64,000 bases of DNA from Bacteroidota bacterium (GTDB lineage: Bacteria; Bacteroidota; Bacteroidia; Flavobacteriales; Weeksellaceae), in NCBI GenBank assembly GCA_023422635.1, contig JAFAGO010000023.1, positions 10,697 to 74,696 on the forward strand, given 5' to 3'. The translations under genes and the position numbers were made by a program. The notes under the pieces were generated by a model that was not told the DNA's origin, did no database searches, and saw only the letters and a program-made list of their open reading frames with translations. Below are positions 26,264 to 35,038 of this stretch, piece after piece. How positions within the stretch are numbered: position 1 is the first letter of the stretch; each line of letters opens with the position of its first letter.

Positions 26264-27037
26264 ATGGTTAAAACAATCCCTTTAGCACTACTGTTCACCT
26301 TCTCCATTTTTCTTTCTCCTTTAAACGCAACTCAAAATAATCCATTTGAAAATCCTGGAAAAGGTATTTTTAAATTCGATACTGAGCTTTGCTCCAACAT
26401 CGGATACTTTGATGATCAAAAATACAGCATACAACAAATTCAAGATACCTACAAGTTATGGTTTCAATACAGCAACTACTACCTTGAAACTCCGATGGTT
26501 TTTCAATTAAAGGATTTAGAGAAAGTTCGATCCAATCAAAAGAATATTCTTCAAAAACTCGATCATGATTATCAGAAAATCAGTTCCGAAATTAGCGCTT
26601 TAAAAGTTGTAAACACTCCATTTTGGACAATTATTAAAAAGAAAATCCTTGAACAATTAAAAAAAGTGTACGAATTAAAACGAATTGAAATTCAGGCCTA
26701 TTCTGATCCTAAATTTCTAATAAATAACAATTCACCTGCAAAATGCAAAATTTACGCTGAAGCACTAAACAACAACGATGAAAACCTGATGCAACAGTGG
26801 AAAAAACTCCGCATTGAAATGAGCGAAAGAAATGTGGATCCCGATCGTATCATGAATGAATTTTACATTTTTTCAAAAAGCCAAAACAAACGCGATTATG
26901 CAATTATTGATTTGGTAAATTTCGGATGGTGGAATTGCAACAACAACCAATTGGAAGAACATCTCGATTCTGGAAGTATGCAAGATGCCTTCTACAAGCT
27001 GTTTACAAAAGTAGAAGAAGAATGCGACGAACCTTAA
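26264..27037 (+). CDS. Exported protein of unknown function
   Basis: The ATG at 26264 gives a 257-residue protein with a clear signal peptide (MVKTIPLALLFTFSIFLSPLNA). Upstream in-frame starts lie inside the hydrolase gene and would hide this signal. The mature part is rich in charged helices, with a coiled-coil-like stretch at about residues 80-150 (LEKVRSNQKNILQKLDHDYQ...), conserved-looking aromatic patches (LWFQYSNYY, FGWWNC) and four cysteines. No family is recognised. It sits tightly between the hydrolase and the patatin gene (16-base gap), so the three probably form one operon. Confidence 0.68.
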   Translation: MVKTIPLALLFTFSIFLSPLNATQNNPFENPGKGIFKFDTELCSNIGYFDDQKYSIQQIQDTYKLWFQYSNYYLETPMVFQLKDLEKVRSNQKNILQKLDHDYQKISSEISALKVVNTPFWTIIKKKILEQLKKVYELKRIEIQAYSDPKFLINNNSPAKCKIYAEALNNNDENLMQQWKKLRIEMSERNVDPDRIMNEFYIFSKSQNKRDYAIIDLVNFGWWNCNNNQLEEHLDSGSMQDAFYKLFTKVEEECDEP

Positions 27038-27053
27038 AACCGTAAAAACGATC

Positions 27054-27845
27054 ATGTCTTTCTATTCAAGATCACACAAAAACAAAACTATCGGATTAAC
27101 ACTTTCGGGTGGCGGAATGCGAGGCATTGCTCATATTGCAGTTCTACAAGCGCTTGAGGAATTCAACCTTACCCCTGCGGTAATTTCCGGCACAAGTGCG
27201 GGTGCGATTGTTGGCGCTTTTTACGCGTACGGAAAAACACCTTCCGAAATGATGGAAATTGTTCGAAACGAAACCTTTTTTTCGCGTTCCACATTTAGAA
27301 TTTCCAGAAACGGAATTTTTAATCCCAATTTTTTATTGACTATTTTCTCAAAATATATTCCTGAAGACGATTTCAAAACTTTAAAAATTCCACTTTATGT
27401 GGCAACATCTGAGCTAACAAACGGTACGATTGAATATTTTTGTAAAGGTAAATTGTACGAAAAATTATTGGCAACAGCTGCTGTTCCATTTGTATTTCCA
27501 CCGGTGATTATCGGGAATAAGTTTTATGTTGACGGCGGTGTCCTCAATAATCTACCAACTGAGCCCATTCAAAATAAATACGATTTATTAATTGGTTCGC
27601 ATGTAAATTCAATGGGATACGAACCTGTAAACAAGATGAGTACCGCTAAAGAGTTCGACAGGATTCTTCATCTCGCGATCTCAAATTCGGTGTATTCAAA
27701 AAAAGACAATTGTGATATTTTTATTAATCCTCCCGACATGTTAAAATACAGCATCTTTAAAAAAGATGGATTAGAAAACATGTTTCAAGAGGTTTACCAA
27801 TTTACGTGTGAAAAATTAAATGCTTTTAAAGAAGAAAAACACTAG
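27054..27845 (+). CDS. Patatin-like phospholipase
   Basis: The 263-residue cytosolic-type patatin has an oxyanion loop SGGGMRG (about 18-24), the nucleophile in SGTSAGAIVG (Ser48) and the dyad aspartate in VDGGVLNNLP (Asp160). This Ser-Asp dyad and the length match the RssA-like group of lipid acyl hydrolases. It has no signal peptide. Lipid substrate unknown. It ends 63 bases before the converging DHH gene. Confidence 0.9.
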   Translation: MSFYSRSHKNKTIGLTLSGGGMRGIAHIAVLQALEEFNLTPAVISGTSAGAIVGAFYAYGKTPSEMMEIVRNETFFSRSTFRISRNGIFNPNFLLTIFSKYIPEDDFKTLKIPLYVATSELTNGTIEYFCKGKLYEKLLATAAVPFVFPPVIIGNKFYVDGGVLNNLPTEPIQNKYDLLIGSHVNSMGYEPVNKMSTAKEFDRILHLAISNSVYSKKDNCDIFINPPDMLKYSIFKKDGLENMFQEVYQFTCEKLNAFKEEKH

Positions 27846-27908
27846 CAATTCATCATCAAAGTTCCATTACAACAAGGAAAGTTAAATATTCTTTGTTCTT
27901 TATAGAAA

Positions 27909-28916
27909 TTAAAAATTCTCGTTTTCTACAAAGGCCTTGAAATCATGAATGGTGTCGTGTATGTTTTTAAAATATTTACCTCCGGCTGCATTAATATGTC
28001 CACCACCGTTAAAATAGGTTCGCGCAAACTGATTCACATCCACATTATCTTTACTTCGGAACGAAATTTTAATAAAATCTTCATACAAATCTTCCATAAA
28101 AAACGCTGAAACTTGCGTTCCTAAAATGCTTAATCCGTAGTTTACAAAACCTTCGGTATCGCCCTTTTCAAAACCAAACTCTTTTAACTCATCTCTTTTT
28201 AGGTACAAAATCGCCACTTTACCTTCTTTCGTAAGCTCGATTCTTCCTAAAATTAACGCTAAAAGATGAAGTCTAGAAACCGTATTGGTATCTAAAACAT
28301 GGGTTGAAATTTTAGCGGGATCCGCTCCTTTGTCAATAAGATCCGCAACAATTCTATGCGTTGTAGAACTTGTTGAACGAAATCGAAAACCACCTGTATC
28401 CGTCATTATTCCCGTATACAAGCATTCTGCAATTTGCTGATTTACAATCCTCTCATCACCCAAAGCTTGAATAAAATGATACACCATTTGGCAGGTTGCT
28501 GGGACAGAAGTATCCGAATAAGAGTAATCAAAAGCATCTGGTTGTTGATGATGATCGATGAGAATTTTTATCGCTTGAGAACGATCAATCCAAGGCCCAA
28601 CCAAATTTCCACTACGATGAGAGGCGTTAAAATCAAGAATAAAAAGCACATCTGCTTCGCTTATCATTTGTGATGCCAGCTTTCTTTTATAGTCGGCAAT
28701 GGTAATTTTCTTGGCTTCTGGTAACCATTTCAGGAATTTTGGAAAATCATTCGGAACAATAGCATTTGCTTCTACTCCTCTCGCGTTAAGAAAATGTTTC
28801 AAACCTAAAGCACTTCCGATTGCATCGCCATCTGGATTATAATGAGTAAGAATAACGATTTTTTTACCTGGAACAATAAACTCACGGATTTCGGAAATTT
28901 CTTGGGCTGAAAACAT
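27909..28916 (-). CDS. DHH-family phosphoesterase (NrnA-like nano-RNase / pAp phosphatase)
   Basis: In this 335-residue protein the DHH domain has the metal-binding NPDGDAIGS (Asp29, Asp31), LDFNASHRSG and IDHHQQPD (Asp121-His123). The C-terminal DHHA1 domain ends with the FNGGGHINAAGG motif. NrnA enzymes degrade 2-5-base RNA fragments and dephosphorylate pAp, and this protein has the right length and both domains. It is single-gene and divergent from rpmH. Confidence 0.88.
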   Translation of the reverse strand: MFSAQEISEIREFIVPGKKIVILTHYNPDGDAIGSALGLKHFLNARGVEANAIVPNDFPKFLKWLPEAKKITIADYKRKLASQMISEADVLFILDFNASHRSGNLVGPWIDRSQAIKILIDHHQQPDAFDYSYSDTSVPATCQMVYHFIQALGDERIVNQQIAECLYTGIMTDTGGFRFRSTSSTTHRIVADLIDKGADPAKISTHVLDTNTVSRLHLLALILGRIELTKEGKVAILYLKRDELKEFGFEKGDTEGFVNYGLSILGTQVSAFFMEDLYEDFIKISFRSKDNVDVNQFARTYFNGGGHINAAGGKYFKNIHDTIHDFKAFVENENF

Positions 28917-28941
28917 AATACTAAGTAGAATTTTTGAAGTT

Positions 28942-28949
28942 CAAAGATA
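28942..28949 (-). promoter_or_regulatory. -7 element (TATCTTTG) before the DHH phosphoesterase gene
   Basis: Exact consensus match, 25 bases before the ATG. Confidence 0.6.
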
Positions 28950-29033
28950 CATCTTTCTTGCATATCCGAAGAAAAGCTTACCTTCGCAAAACGAAAGTAA
29001 AAATATCCCGAAACATTTTTTTTAAAAAACAAT

Positions 29034-29063
29034 TTGTCTTTTTATAAAATTTTGATATCTTTG
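29034..29063 (+). promoter_or_regulatory. rpmH promoter
   Basis: TTG at 29034-29036, 19 bases, then TATCTTTG at 29056-29063. This is a full match to the Bacteroidota TTG-N17-23-TAnnTTTG promoter. Confidence 0.75.
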
Positions 29064-29109
29064 CAACCTGAATTTTTAAGAATATTACGACACATTATAT
29101 CCTGAAATA

Positions 29110-29265
29110 ATGAAAAGAACATTTCAACCATCCGAAAGAAAAAAGAGAAACAAACACGGTTTCAGAGAAAGAATGTCTACACCAAACGGTAGACGAGTTT
29201 TGGCCGCAAGAAGAGCAAAAGGCAGAAAGAGATTAACCGTTAGTGCTGTACGCGCTAAGAGATAA
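29110..29265 (+). CDS. rpmH: 50S ribosomal protein L34
   Basis: This 51-residue very basic protein begins MKRTFQPSERKRRNKHGFRE and ends AVRAKR, the classic L34 pattern (KRTFQPS...RRxxxHGFRxRM.T..GR..L..RR.KGR..L). In many bacteria it sits beside rnpA near dnaA; here it stands alone between a DHH gene and ftsE, as is common in flavobacteria. It has its own promoter and terminator. Confidence 0.97.
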   Translation: MKRTFQPSERKKRNKHGFRERMSTPNGRRVLAARRAKGRKRLTVSAVRAKR

Positions 29266-29288
29266 TTTCTGTATTATCATATACAAGG

Positions 29289-29327
29289 AATGCTTGAAGA
29301 AACTTATTTTTCAGGCATTTTTTTGTT
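29289..29327 (+). terminator. rpmH terminator
   Basis: AATGCTTGAA and TTCAGGCATT form a 10-bp stem (one G-U) followed by a T run. Confidence 0.8.
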
Positions 29328-29422
29328 GTTAAAATTTCCCAATTTTTTGCGCTACTACTAAGTTTTAATTATTTTTAACCATTAATTAAAATCCGAATAC
29401 TCGGAGCAACTTACCGATACAA

Positions 29423-30133
29423 ATGCCACACAGAGATATACAAGGAGAAAACATTATCAACCTGAACAACGCTACAATTGCACAGAAAAATTTTATTGTT
29501 TTAAGCAATGTAGATCTTCACATACAAAAAGGTAAATTTTGCTACCTTATTGGTAAAACAGGTTCCGGGAAAAGTTCATTACTAAAAACATTGTATGGGC
29601 ACATTCCTTTGGCTGGTGGAAGTGGAGATGTTGCAGGATTCGACTTAGAAAAACTTCGTGTTTCCGAGGTACCCAACCTGAGAAGAAGATTGGGTATTGT
29701 TTTCCAAGATTTTCAACTTTTACCCGACAGAACTATAGAGAAGAATCTAAAATTTGTTTTAGAAGCTACAGGTTGGAAGGATAAAACGCAAATCGACGAT
29801 CGCATAAACGATGTGTTGAGTAGCGTTGGAATGAAGACGAAAAAACATAAAATGCCACATGAACTTTCGGGTGGCGAACAACAACGTATTGCCATTGCAA
29901 GGGCTTTACTTAATCATCCAGAATTAATTTTAGCGGATGAGCCCACTGGAAATCTTGATCCAGAAACCTCTAATGGAATTATGACTTTACTCAAGCAAGT
30001 TGCGGTTGAAAATCATTGTGCAGTTGTTATGGCCACTCACGATTACCACATGATTCATAATTTCCCTGGCGAAGCGATTCGCTGCGAAGACGGAAAGGTT
30101 CATGTAATGAATACCGCTGAACTTTTTGAATAA
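29423..30133 (+). CDS. ftsE: Cell-division ATP-binding protein FtsE
   Basis: This 236-residue ABC ATPase has Walker A GKTGSGKS at 44-51, a Q-loop VFQDFQLLPDRT, the signature LSGGEQQ at 148-154 and Walker B LILADEPTG (Asp172, Glu173). The FQLLPDRT Q-loop and overall length fit FtsE, which with FtsX controls peptidoglycan hydrolases at the septum. No ftsX lies next to it, so the partner must be encoded elsewhere. Confidence 0.85.
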   Translation: MPHRDIQGENIINLNNATIAQKNFIVLSNVDLHIQKGKFCYLIGKTGSGKSSLLKTLYGHIPLAGGSGDVAGFDLEKLRVSEVPNLRRRLGIVFQDFQLLPDRTIEKNLKFVLEATGWKDKTQIDDRINDVLSSVGMKTKKHKMPHELSGGEQQRIAIARALLNHPELILADEPTGNLDPETSNGIMTLLKQVAVENHCAVVMATHDYHMIHNFPGEAIRCEDGKVHVMNTAELFE

Positions 30134-30158
30134 AAATAGAAGATAATTTATATTCATT

Positions 30159-30192
30159 AAACTCTGATGCAATGCATGAGAGTTTTTTTATT
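30159..30192 (+). terminator. Terminator between ftsE and trmN6
   Basis: AAACTCT/AGAGTTT stem around a 13-base loop that contains the self-complementary ATGCAATGCAT. The T run is on the plus strand. It also ends close to the trmN6 stop on the other strand. Confidence 0.75.
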
Positions 30193-30883
30193 TTGAAAAA
30201 ACATGGAAATCTTTGGTGATTTCCAAATACTGATCGGAATATTTTCTCGGAGCTTTCTCGATACAGAAATCAAATTCAACCACTTGTTGCTCACTTCTAG
30301 AAAACTCTAAAATACTTCGTTTTACAGTTCCTCCTTCAATTCCATAAATATTAATTTTCCGGTTTAAATAAAGGTGAAATTTCGATGCGAGTTCAACAAT
30401 TTCATCAACTGACTCCGCAGGAATAATAATTGAAAGAATTCCATTTTCAGTTAATAAAATAGAAGATTTTTCCAACAGTTGAAGGAAGTTCAAAGAAATC
30501 CTTTGTCTTGCTAAAATGTGTTTTTGAGAAGAATTTTCCTCGAAATACGGAGGATTTGAAAAAATCAGATCAAACTCTTCATCCGCTTTCCAAGTAGAAT
30601 AATTAGCTTCAATTGCCGAAAGTCGATCAGCAAAAAGAGAGTTTTTAAAATTAAAAATCGAAAGAGCAGCGGCTTGGTCATTAATATCTAGCGCTTTAAT
30701 AGTAACCGAAAGATTTCGTTGAGCAATCATCAACGAGATAATTCCTGTTCCACAGCCAATTTCTAAAGCATGTTTTGCTGTACTTACATTTGATAAAGCG
30801 CCAAGAAGAACCGCGTCTGTCCCCACTCTAAAAACATCTTCAGATTGATAAATTTGAAATCTTTGAAATCGAAAAGGCTTCAT
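30188..30883 (-). CDS. trmN6: tRNA1(Val) adenine-37 N6-methyltransferase family
   Basis: The 231-residue protein opens with the MKPFRFQRFQIYQSEDVFRVGTD substrate-side block typical of YfiC/TrmN6. SAM motif I LEIGCGTGIIS lies at 40-50 and the amino-methyltransferase catalytic motif NPPY at 110-113. It methylates N6 of A37 in tRNA-Val in E. coli. It is the last gene of a ribE-kinase-trmN6 unit and lies three bases after the kinase stop. Confidence 0.88.
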   Translation of the reverse strand: MKPFRFQRFQIYQSEDVFRVGTDAVLLGALSNVSTAKHALEIGCGTGIISLMIAQRNLSVTIKALDINDQAAALSIFNFKNSLFADRLSAIEANYSTWKADEEFDLIFSNPPYFEENSSQKHILARQRISLNFLQLLEKSSILLTENGILSIIIPAESVDEIVELASKFHLYLNRKINIYGIEGGTVKRSILEFSRSEQQVVEFDFCIEKAPRKYSDQYLEITKDFHVFSK

Positions 30884-30886
30884 TAG

Positions 30887-32344
30887 TTACGTATTGCAAG
30901 GAAGTGAAATTACAAATTTTGTTCCCACTCCAACTCCTGAATTTACTGTAATGGTCCCTTGGTAATCTTCAATCATTTTACGAACCATGGTTAAACCCAA
31001 TCCCATTCCAGAATTTTTTGAAGTAAAATTAGGTTCAAATATTCTGTTTTGAATTTCTGGATCAATCCCAGTACCATTATCTTCTACCGTAATCGTTATC
31101 CTTTTGTACATTTTTTCAATATCGATATTAATATTGAGCGGGCGATCTGGCATCTCGGCCTGTTTGGAATTGGTCACTAAATTGGTGATGATTCTGTTGA
31201 GGTAAATACGATCCATATTGATCATTATTGACGGCTGGTTGGCATGTACAAATATTCGATCACCACTGAAAATCTGCACTATATTCGTAATTTCTTTATT
31301 TAAACTAAAAACCTCGTTATTCTTTTCAGGAAGTTGCGCAAACTCCGAAAACGCACTTGCAACGGCGGCAATTACATCAATTTGATCCACCATCGTATCG
31401 CCCATTTTTTTCACTTTTTGGGTAATCTCAGGATCTTCTGGATTAAATCTACGCACAAAATTCTGAATGGTCAATTTCATTGGGGTCAGCGGATTTTTAA
31501 CTTCGTGAGCAATTTGCTTAGCCATTTCTCGCCAAGCATGTTCCCTTTCGGTGTGACTTAGCCTTTCTTTTTGATCTTGAATTTGCAAAATCATTTTATT
31601 GTAGGCTTTCACCAACGAACCCAATTCATCGTTTTTGTAATAACGAATTGGTTTTAAATCTTTTTCGAAAAAGTTTACACGATTGATTTTATCCGAAAAA
31701 CGAGTAAGTGTTTTTGTTAAATTCTTCGAAATCAACAAACTTAACCAAACGCTGAAAATAATGATCACAAGGTCGATTAACACAATGTACTTCACATATT
31801 TTTTAAATACGTCAACATACGCAGAATCATTATGATAATACGGGAAATAAACAATTGCGATAGGTTCCAGCATATTATTTTTTAAAATCATGTAGGAGGA
31901 TGTTACCGTGCTTTTGGTTTTTTCATCGTAACTTTTTTTATCCACCCGATTATCAGATTTTAAAATTTTATTGATGATTTCAAAAGGTATTTTCTTCTGC
32001 GCGATTAAGTGATAATCTTTATTTGAAATTAAAAATTCTCCCTGCAAATTGTAAAGAATAATATCTTGTTTATTGATATCTGAAATTTCGAAAATATCGT
32101 TCTCTAAAACGCGCGGTAAATCTTGCGTATCAATCTGTGTATGGCTTACGGCATAATCCAAAGCAGACATCATTGCGTCGGAATCTTTCTGCATTTGTGT
32201 ACGACTTTGCTCTTGAGCGTTATTTCTTAAGATATAAAAAGAGAGCACACCCGATCCCAAAATGCTTAATATACAGATCAGCATAAAGCCAAGGAAAATC
32301 CTGTTCCTCAGACTATATGAACGATACCCAGAAGTTTTATGCAT
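30887..32344 (-). CDS. Orphan membrane sensor histidine kinase (NtrY-like)
   Basis: In this 485-residue protein membrane helix 1 (about 17-40) is followed by a ~140-residue extracytoplasmic sensor, helix 2 (about 185-206) and a HAMP-like linker. The dimerisation/phosphoacceptor domain has the H-box IAHEVKNPLTP (His280). The HATPase domain shows N-box NLVTNSKQA, G1 DNGTGID, F-box FEPNFTSK and G2 GMGLGLTMV. The HEVKNPLTP form is that of NtrY-type kinases. No response regulator is encoded nearby. The start overlaps the ribE stop by eight bases, so it is coupled to riboflavin synthase translation. Confidence 0.9.
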   Translation of the reverse strand: MHKTSGYRSYSLRNRIFLGFMLICILSILGSGVLSFYILRNNAQEQSRTQMQKDSDAMMSALDYAVSHTQIDTQDLPRVLENDIFEISDINKQDIILYNLQGEFLISNKDYHLIAQKKIPFEIINKILKSDNRVDKKSYDEKTKSTVTSSYMILKNNMLEPIAIVYFPYYHNDSAYVDVFKKYVKYIVLIDLVIIIFSVWLSLLISKNLTKTLTRFSDKINRVNFFEKDLKPIRYYKNDELGSLVKAYNKMILQIQDQKERLSHTEREHAWREMAKQIAHEVKNPLTPMKLTIQNFVRRFNPEDPEITQKVKKMGDTMVDQIDVIAAVASAFSEFAQLPEKNNEVFSLNKEITNIVQIFSGDRIFVHANQPSIMINMDRIYLNRIITNLVTNSKQAEMPDRPLNINIDIEKMYKRITITVEDNGTGIDPEIQNRIFEPNFTSKNSGMGLGLTMVRKMIEDYQGTITVNSGVGVGTKFVISLPCNT

Positions 32345-32927
32345 TCGTACTCATTAATTTAGAAACGTATTTCCCAATGATATCAAATTCGAGATTAACC
32401 AAATCGCCAATTTGCAAATTTTTCATATTGGTGAACTCCCAAGTGTAGGGAATGATCGCAACAGAAAATTGAAAATCTTCGCTTTTAGCAACCGTTAAGC
32501 TCGTTCCATTAATCGTAATAGAACCTTGAGGAACGGTTACAAAACCTTCATCTTCCGAATATTTTATGGTAACAATATGGCTTCCATCTTTATCTTCAAT
32601 AGCATGAACAACGCCCGTTTTATCCACATGTCCTTGCACAATGTGACCATCTAAACGACCATTCATCAAAACACATCTTTCCAAATTAATTTCGCTACCT
32701 ATTTTCCATTGGGAAAGGTTTGTTTTTGCTAAAGTTTCATTAATGGCCGTTATTGTATACTGCCCATTTACCACTTTAACGATTGTTAAACAGCAACCAT
32801 TATGCGCAAGACTTTGATCGATTTTCAACTCTTCTGTAAAAGGACAACTTAACGTGAAATGAATATTCGATCCATCTTTCTGTATATTTTCTACCTTTCC
32901 TAATGCTTCAATAATTCCCGTGAACAT
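32337..32927 (-). CDS. ribE: Riboflavin synthase, alpha subunit
   Basis: The 196-residue protein is built of two similar lumazine-binding halves, starting MFTGIIEALGKV and, near residue 97, GHIVQGHVDKTGVV. It catalyses dismutation of two 6,7-dimethyl-8-ribityllumazine molecules to riboflavin. There is no FMN riboswitch in the short leader. It is first in the ribE-kinase-trmN6 unit, and its -7 element lies within 20 bases of the opposing pdxA promoter. Confidence 0.94.
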   Translation of the reverse strand: MFTGIIEALGKVENIQKDGSNIHFTLSCPFTEELKIDQSLAHNGCCLTIVKVVNGQYTITAINETLAKTNLSQWKIGSEINLERCVLMNGRLDGHIVQGHVDKTGVVHAIEDKDGSHIVTIKYSEDEGFVTVPQGSITINGTSLTVAKSEDFQFSVAIIPYTWEFTNMKNLQIGDLVNLEFDIIGKYVSKLMSTNA

Positions 32928-32937
32928 ATATTTTTCC

Positions 32938-32945
32938 TAAATTTG
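32938..32945 (+). promoter_or_regulatory. -7 element (TAAATTTG) before pdxA
   Basis: Exact consensus match, 30 bases before the pdxA ATG; it faces the ribE promoter. Confidence 0.6.
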
Positions 32946-32961
32946 TAAACTCTATAATTTT

Positions 32962-32969
32962 CAAATATA
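32962..32969 (-). promoter_or_regulatory. -7 element (TATATTTG) before ribE
   Basis: Exact consensus match on the minus strand, 34 bases before the ribE ATG. Confidence 0.6.
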
Positions 32970-32975
32970 GCTAAA

Positions 32976-34067
32976 ATGAGTCCAAAACACCATAAAATAA
33001 GAGTAGGAATTTCAATTGGTGATTTCAACGGCATCGGTCCAGAAATCATTATGAAATCTTTGAAAGATAAAAGCATTACCGATTTTTTTACTCCGGTTAT
33101 TTTCGGCTCTGGAAAATTATTTACCTATCAAAAAAACATCTTTAAGCTCAATCTAAATTTCAATTATATTAATGAAGCTTCCGAAGCACAAAGCGGAAAA
33201 ATCAATATGGTGAATCTTTGGAAAGACAATGTAAGTGTTGAATTAGGAACGCCCACAGAAAGCTCTGCGAAGATGGCAATTGAATCTCTGGAAGCAGCTA
33301 CCAATGCTTTGATGAATAATGAAGTCGATGTTTTAGTAACCGCCCCTATCAATAAAGATGAAATGCTTAAATATGGCTTTAAACATGCGGGACACACAGG
33401 ATATCTAGAAGAAAAATTCGAGAGAAAAGGTCTAATGTTCATGATTAGCGAAGATCTTAAAGTCGCCGTTTCTACACACCATATCCCCGTTTCCGAAGTT
33501 GCTCAAAACATTTCTAAAGAAAAAATTAAGAAGCAACTTAAAATGCTCAACCAAACCCTAATTGAAGATTTTTGTATCGAAAAGCCAAAAATCGCTGTTT
33601 TAGGTTTAAATCCGCATGCAGGCGACGGTGGCGCTATCGGAAAAGAAGAGATTGAAATTATTCAACCTGCCATCAACGAATCCTTTAATCAAGGCATTTT
33701 AGCATTTGGACCTTTCCCTGCCGATAGTTTTTTTCAACCCGAAAAATACCGCGCATACGATGCAATTTTAGCCATGTATCACGATCAGGGACTTACGCCA
33801 TTTAAAACAATCGCTTACGATGAAGGCGTTAATTACACCGCGGGACTGCCTTTTATCAGAACATCGCCCGATCACGGTGTTGCGTACGACATTGCAGGAA
33901 AAAACATAGCCGATGAATTAAGCTTCTCTGAAGCAATCTTTAGTGCAATAAAAATCTTCAACAATCGCAACGAATACCAAGATTTGATGAAACATCGCCT
34001 TCGACCACGAAGAACAAATACGGATAATGGCGTTGATGAAGATTTGCCAGAAGACAATCAATCCTAA
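32976..34067 (+). CDS. pdxA: 4-hydroxythreonine-4-phosphate dehydrogenase
   Basis: This 363-residue NAD-dependent enzyme belongs to the DXP-dependent pyridoxal phosphate pathway. Seen motifs are the N-terminal GISIGDFNGIGPEI, the substrate/metal region TAPINKDEM...FKHAGHTGYLE, GLNPHAGDGGAIGKEE, AMYHDQGLTPFK and TSPDHGVAYDIAGK. The three metal-binding histidines lie in the GHT, YHDQG and PDHG segments. The C-terminal ~30 residues form a charged tail. Monocistronic by position. Confidence 0.95.
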   Translation: MSPKHHKIRVGISIGDFNGIGPEIIMKSLKDKSITDFFTPVIFGSGKLFTYQKNIFKLNLNFNYINEASEAQSGKINMVNLWKDNVSVELGTPTESSAKMAIESLEAATNALMNNEVDVLVTAPINKDEMLKYGFKHAGHTGYLEEKFERKGLMFMISEDLKVAVSTHHIPVSEVAQNISKEKIKKQLKMLNQTLIEDFCIEKPKIAVLGLNPHAGDGGAIGKEEIEIIQPAINESFNQGILAFGPFPADSFFQPEKYRAYDAILAMYHDQGLTPFKTIAYDEGVNYTAGLPFIRTSPDHGVAYDIAGKNIADELSFSEAIFSAIKIFNNRNEYQDLMKHRLRPRRTNTDNGVDEDLPEDNQS

Positions 34068-34117
34068 ACAATTAAAATAATTTCATAAAGCAGATTCTAA
34101 AGACTTCAAAAAAAATT

Positions 34118-34147
34118 TTGTAATATTAATAATTTGTTTTATTTTTG
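34118..34147 (+). promoter_or_regulatory. Promoter of the yceD-rpmF unit
   Basis: TTG at 34118-34120, 19 bases, then TATTTTTG at 34140-34147; a full consensus promoter 12 bases before the ATG. Confidence 0.7.
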
Positions 34148-34159
34148 CACACTCAATTT

Positions 34160-34687
34160 ATGGACAAGCTTAAAAACTACGACGTTAGCTTTTCTGGGCT
34201 GAAAAACGGAAAACATAATTTTCGTTTTGAAATTGATAAGACGTTCTTTCAACTTTTCGATACAGAACAGGAATTTACCAATCCTGAAATTCTAGCAGAA
34301 GTGCAAATGGATAAACATTCCACTTTTCTAGAATTCAGCATAAAAACTTCTGGAGATGTAGAATTAGTTTGCGATATCACCAATCAAAACTTTCGCCATC
34401 CCATCGAAAACGAAGTTAATGTATTGGTAAAATTTGGCGAAGAATATGATGATAGTGATGAAGATGTAATAACCATCCCCATGCACGATCATAGCTTTAA
34501 TGTAGCACAGTTGATTTATGAAGATGTGGTACTCTCGATACCAATGAAGAAAATTTCACCTGATGTTTCAGAAGAAGATTTAGAAATTCTAGACCAATTT
34601 AGTCCTAAAGCAGAAGAAGAGAAAGAACAAGAAAACGAAAGCGACCCAAGATGGGATGCTTTAAGAAAATTAAAAGATAAAAATTAA
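34160..34687 (+). CDS. YceD/DUF177 family protein
   Basis: The protein has 175 residues from the ATG at 34160; a possible upstream start at 34145 overlaps the -7 element and is unlikely. It has the DUF177 pattern of a beta-rich acidic domain with CDITNQNFRHPIENEVNVLVKFGE and the closing SDPRWDALRKLKDKN, which matches the usual DPRWxxLxxLK end. It is almost always next to rpmF, as here. In E. coli YceD is linked to 23S rRNA and L32 assembly, and a plastid homologue is linked to 23S processing. Confidence 0.85.
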   Translation: MDKLKNYDVSFSGLKNGKHNFRFEIDKTFFQLFDTEQEFTNPEILAEVQMDKHSTFLEFSIKTSGDVELVCDITNQNFRHPIENEVNVLVKFGEEYDDSDEDVITIPMHDHSFNVAQLIYEDVVLSIPMKKISPDVSEEDLEILDQFSPKAEEEKEQENESDPRWDALRKLKDKN

Positions 34688-34748
34688 ATAAAATAGTTTG
34701 TAGGATGAGATGAGGAATCTCATCATTCATCAATTAAAAATTATTAAA

Positions 34749-34952
34749 ATGGCACATCCTAAGAGAAGACAATCATCTACAAGAAGAGATAAAAGAAGAA
34801 CACACTACAAAGCAGTAGCTCCACAACTAGCAAAAGATGCAGCAACAGGAGAACTTCACCTTTATCACAGAGCACATTGGCATGAAGGTAAACTATACTA
34901 CAGAGGTAAAGTAGTATTAGAAAAAGAAGTAGAAACTACTGAAGAAAATTAA
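34749..34952 (+). CDS. rpmF: 50S ribosomal protein L32
   Basis: The 67-residue protein begins MAHPKRRQSSTRRDKRRTHY. The ATG at 34749 is chosen because this is where L32 homology begins; the in-frame ATG at 34710 adds 13 unrelated residues. Zinc-binding forms carry CxxC pairs; this protein has no cysteine, so it is the zinc-free (C-) type. It is followed by one of the strongest terminators in the window. Confidence 0.95.
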   Translation: MAHPKRRQSSTRRDKRRTHYKAVAPQLAKDAATGELHLYHRAHWHEGKLYYRGKVVLEKEVETTEEN

Positions 34953-34984
34953 TATACTTTTTTTTTCGCTAAAAAAAGTAATTT

Positions 34985-35038
34985 AGAACAAAACCACTCG
35001 ATTTTTTTTAAAATGTCGAGTGGTTTTGTTCTTTTTTT
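34985..35038 (+). terminator. Terminator of yceD-rpmF
   Basis: A perfect 17-bp stem (arms 34985-35001 and 35016-35032) is followed by a T run. Confidence 0.9.

Noticed and set aside
32337..32969. FMN riboswitch before ribE
   Set aside because: The leader is only about 30 bases and shows none of the conserved multi-stem structure.
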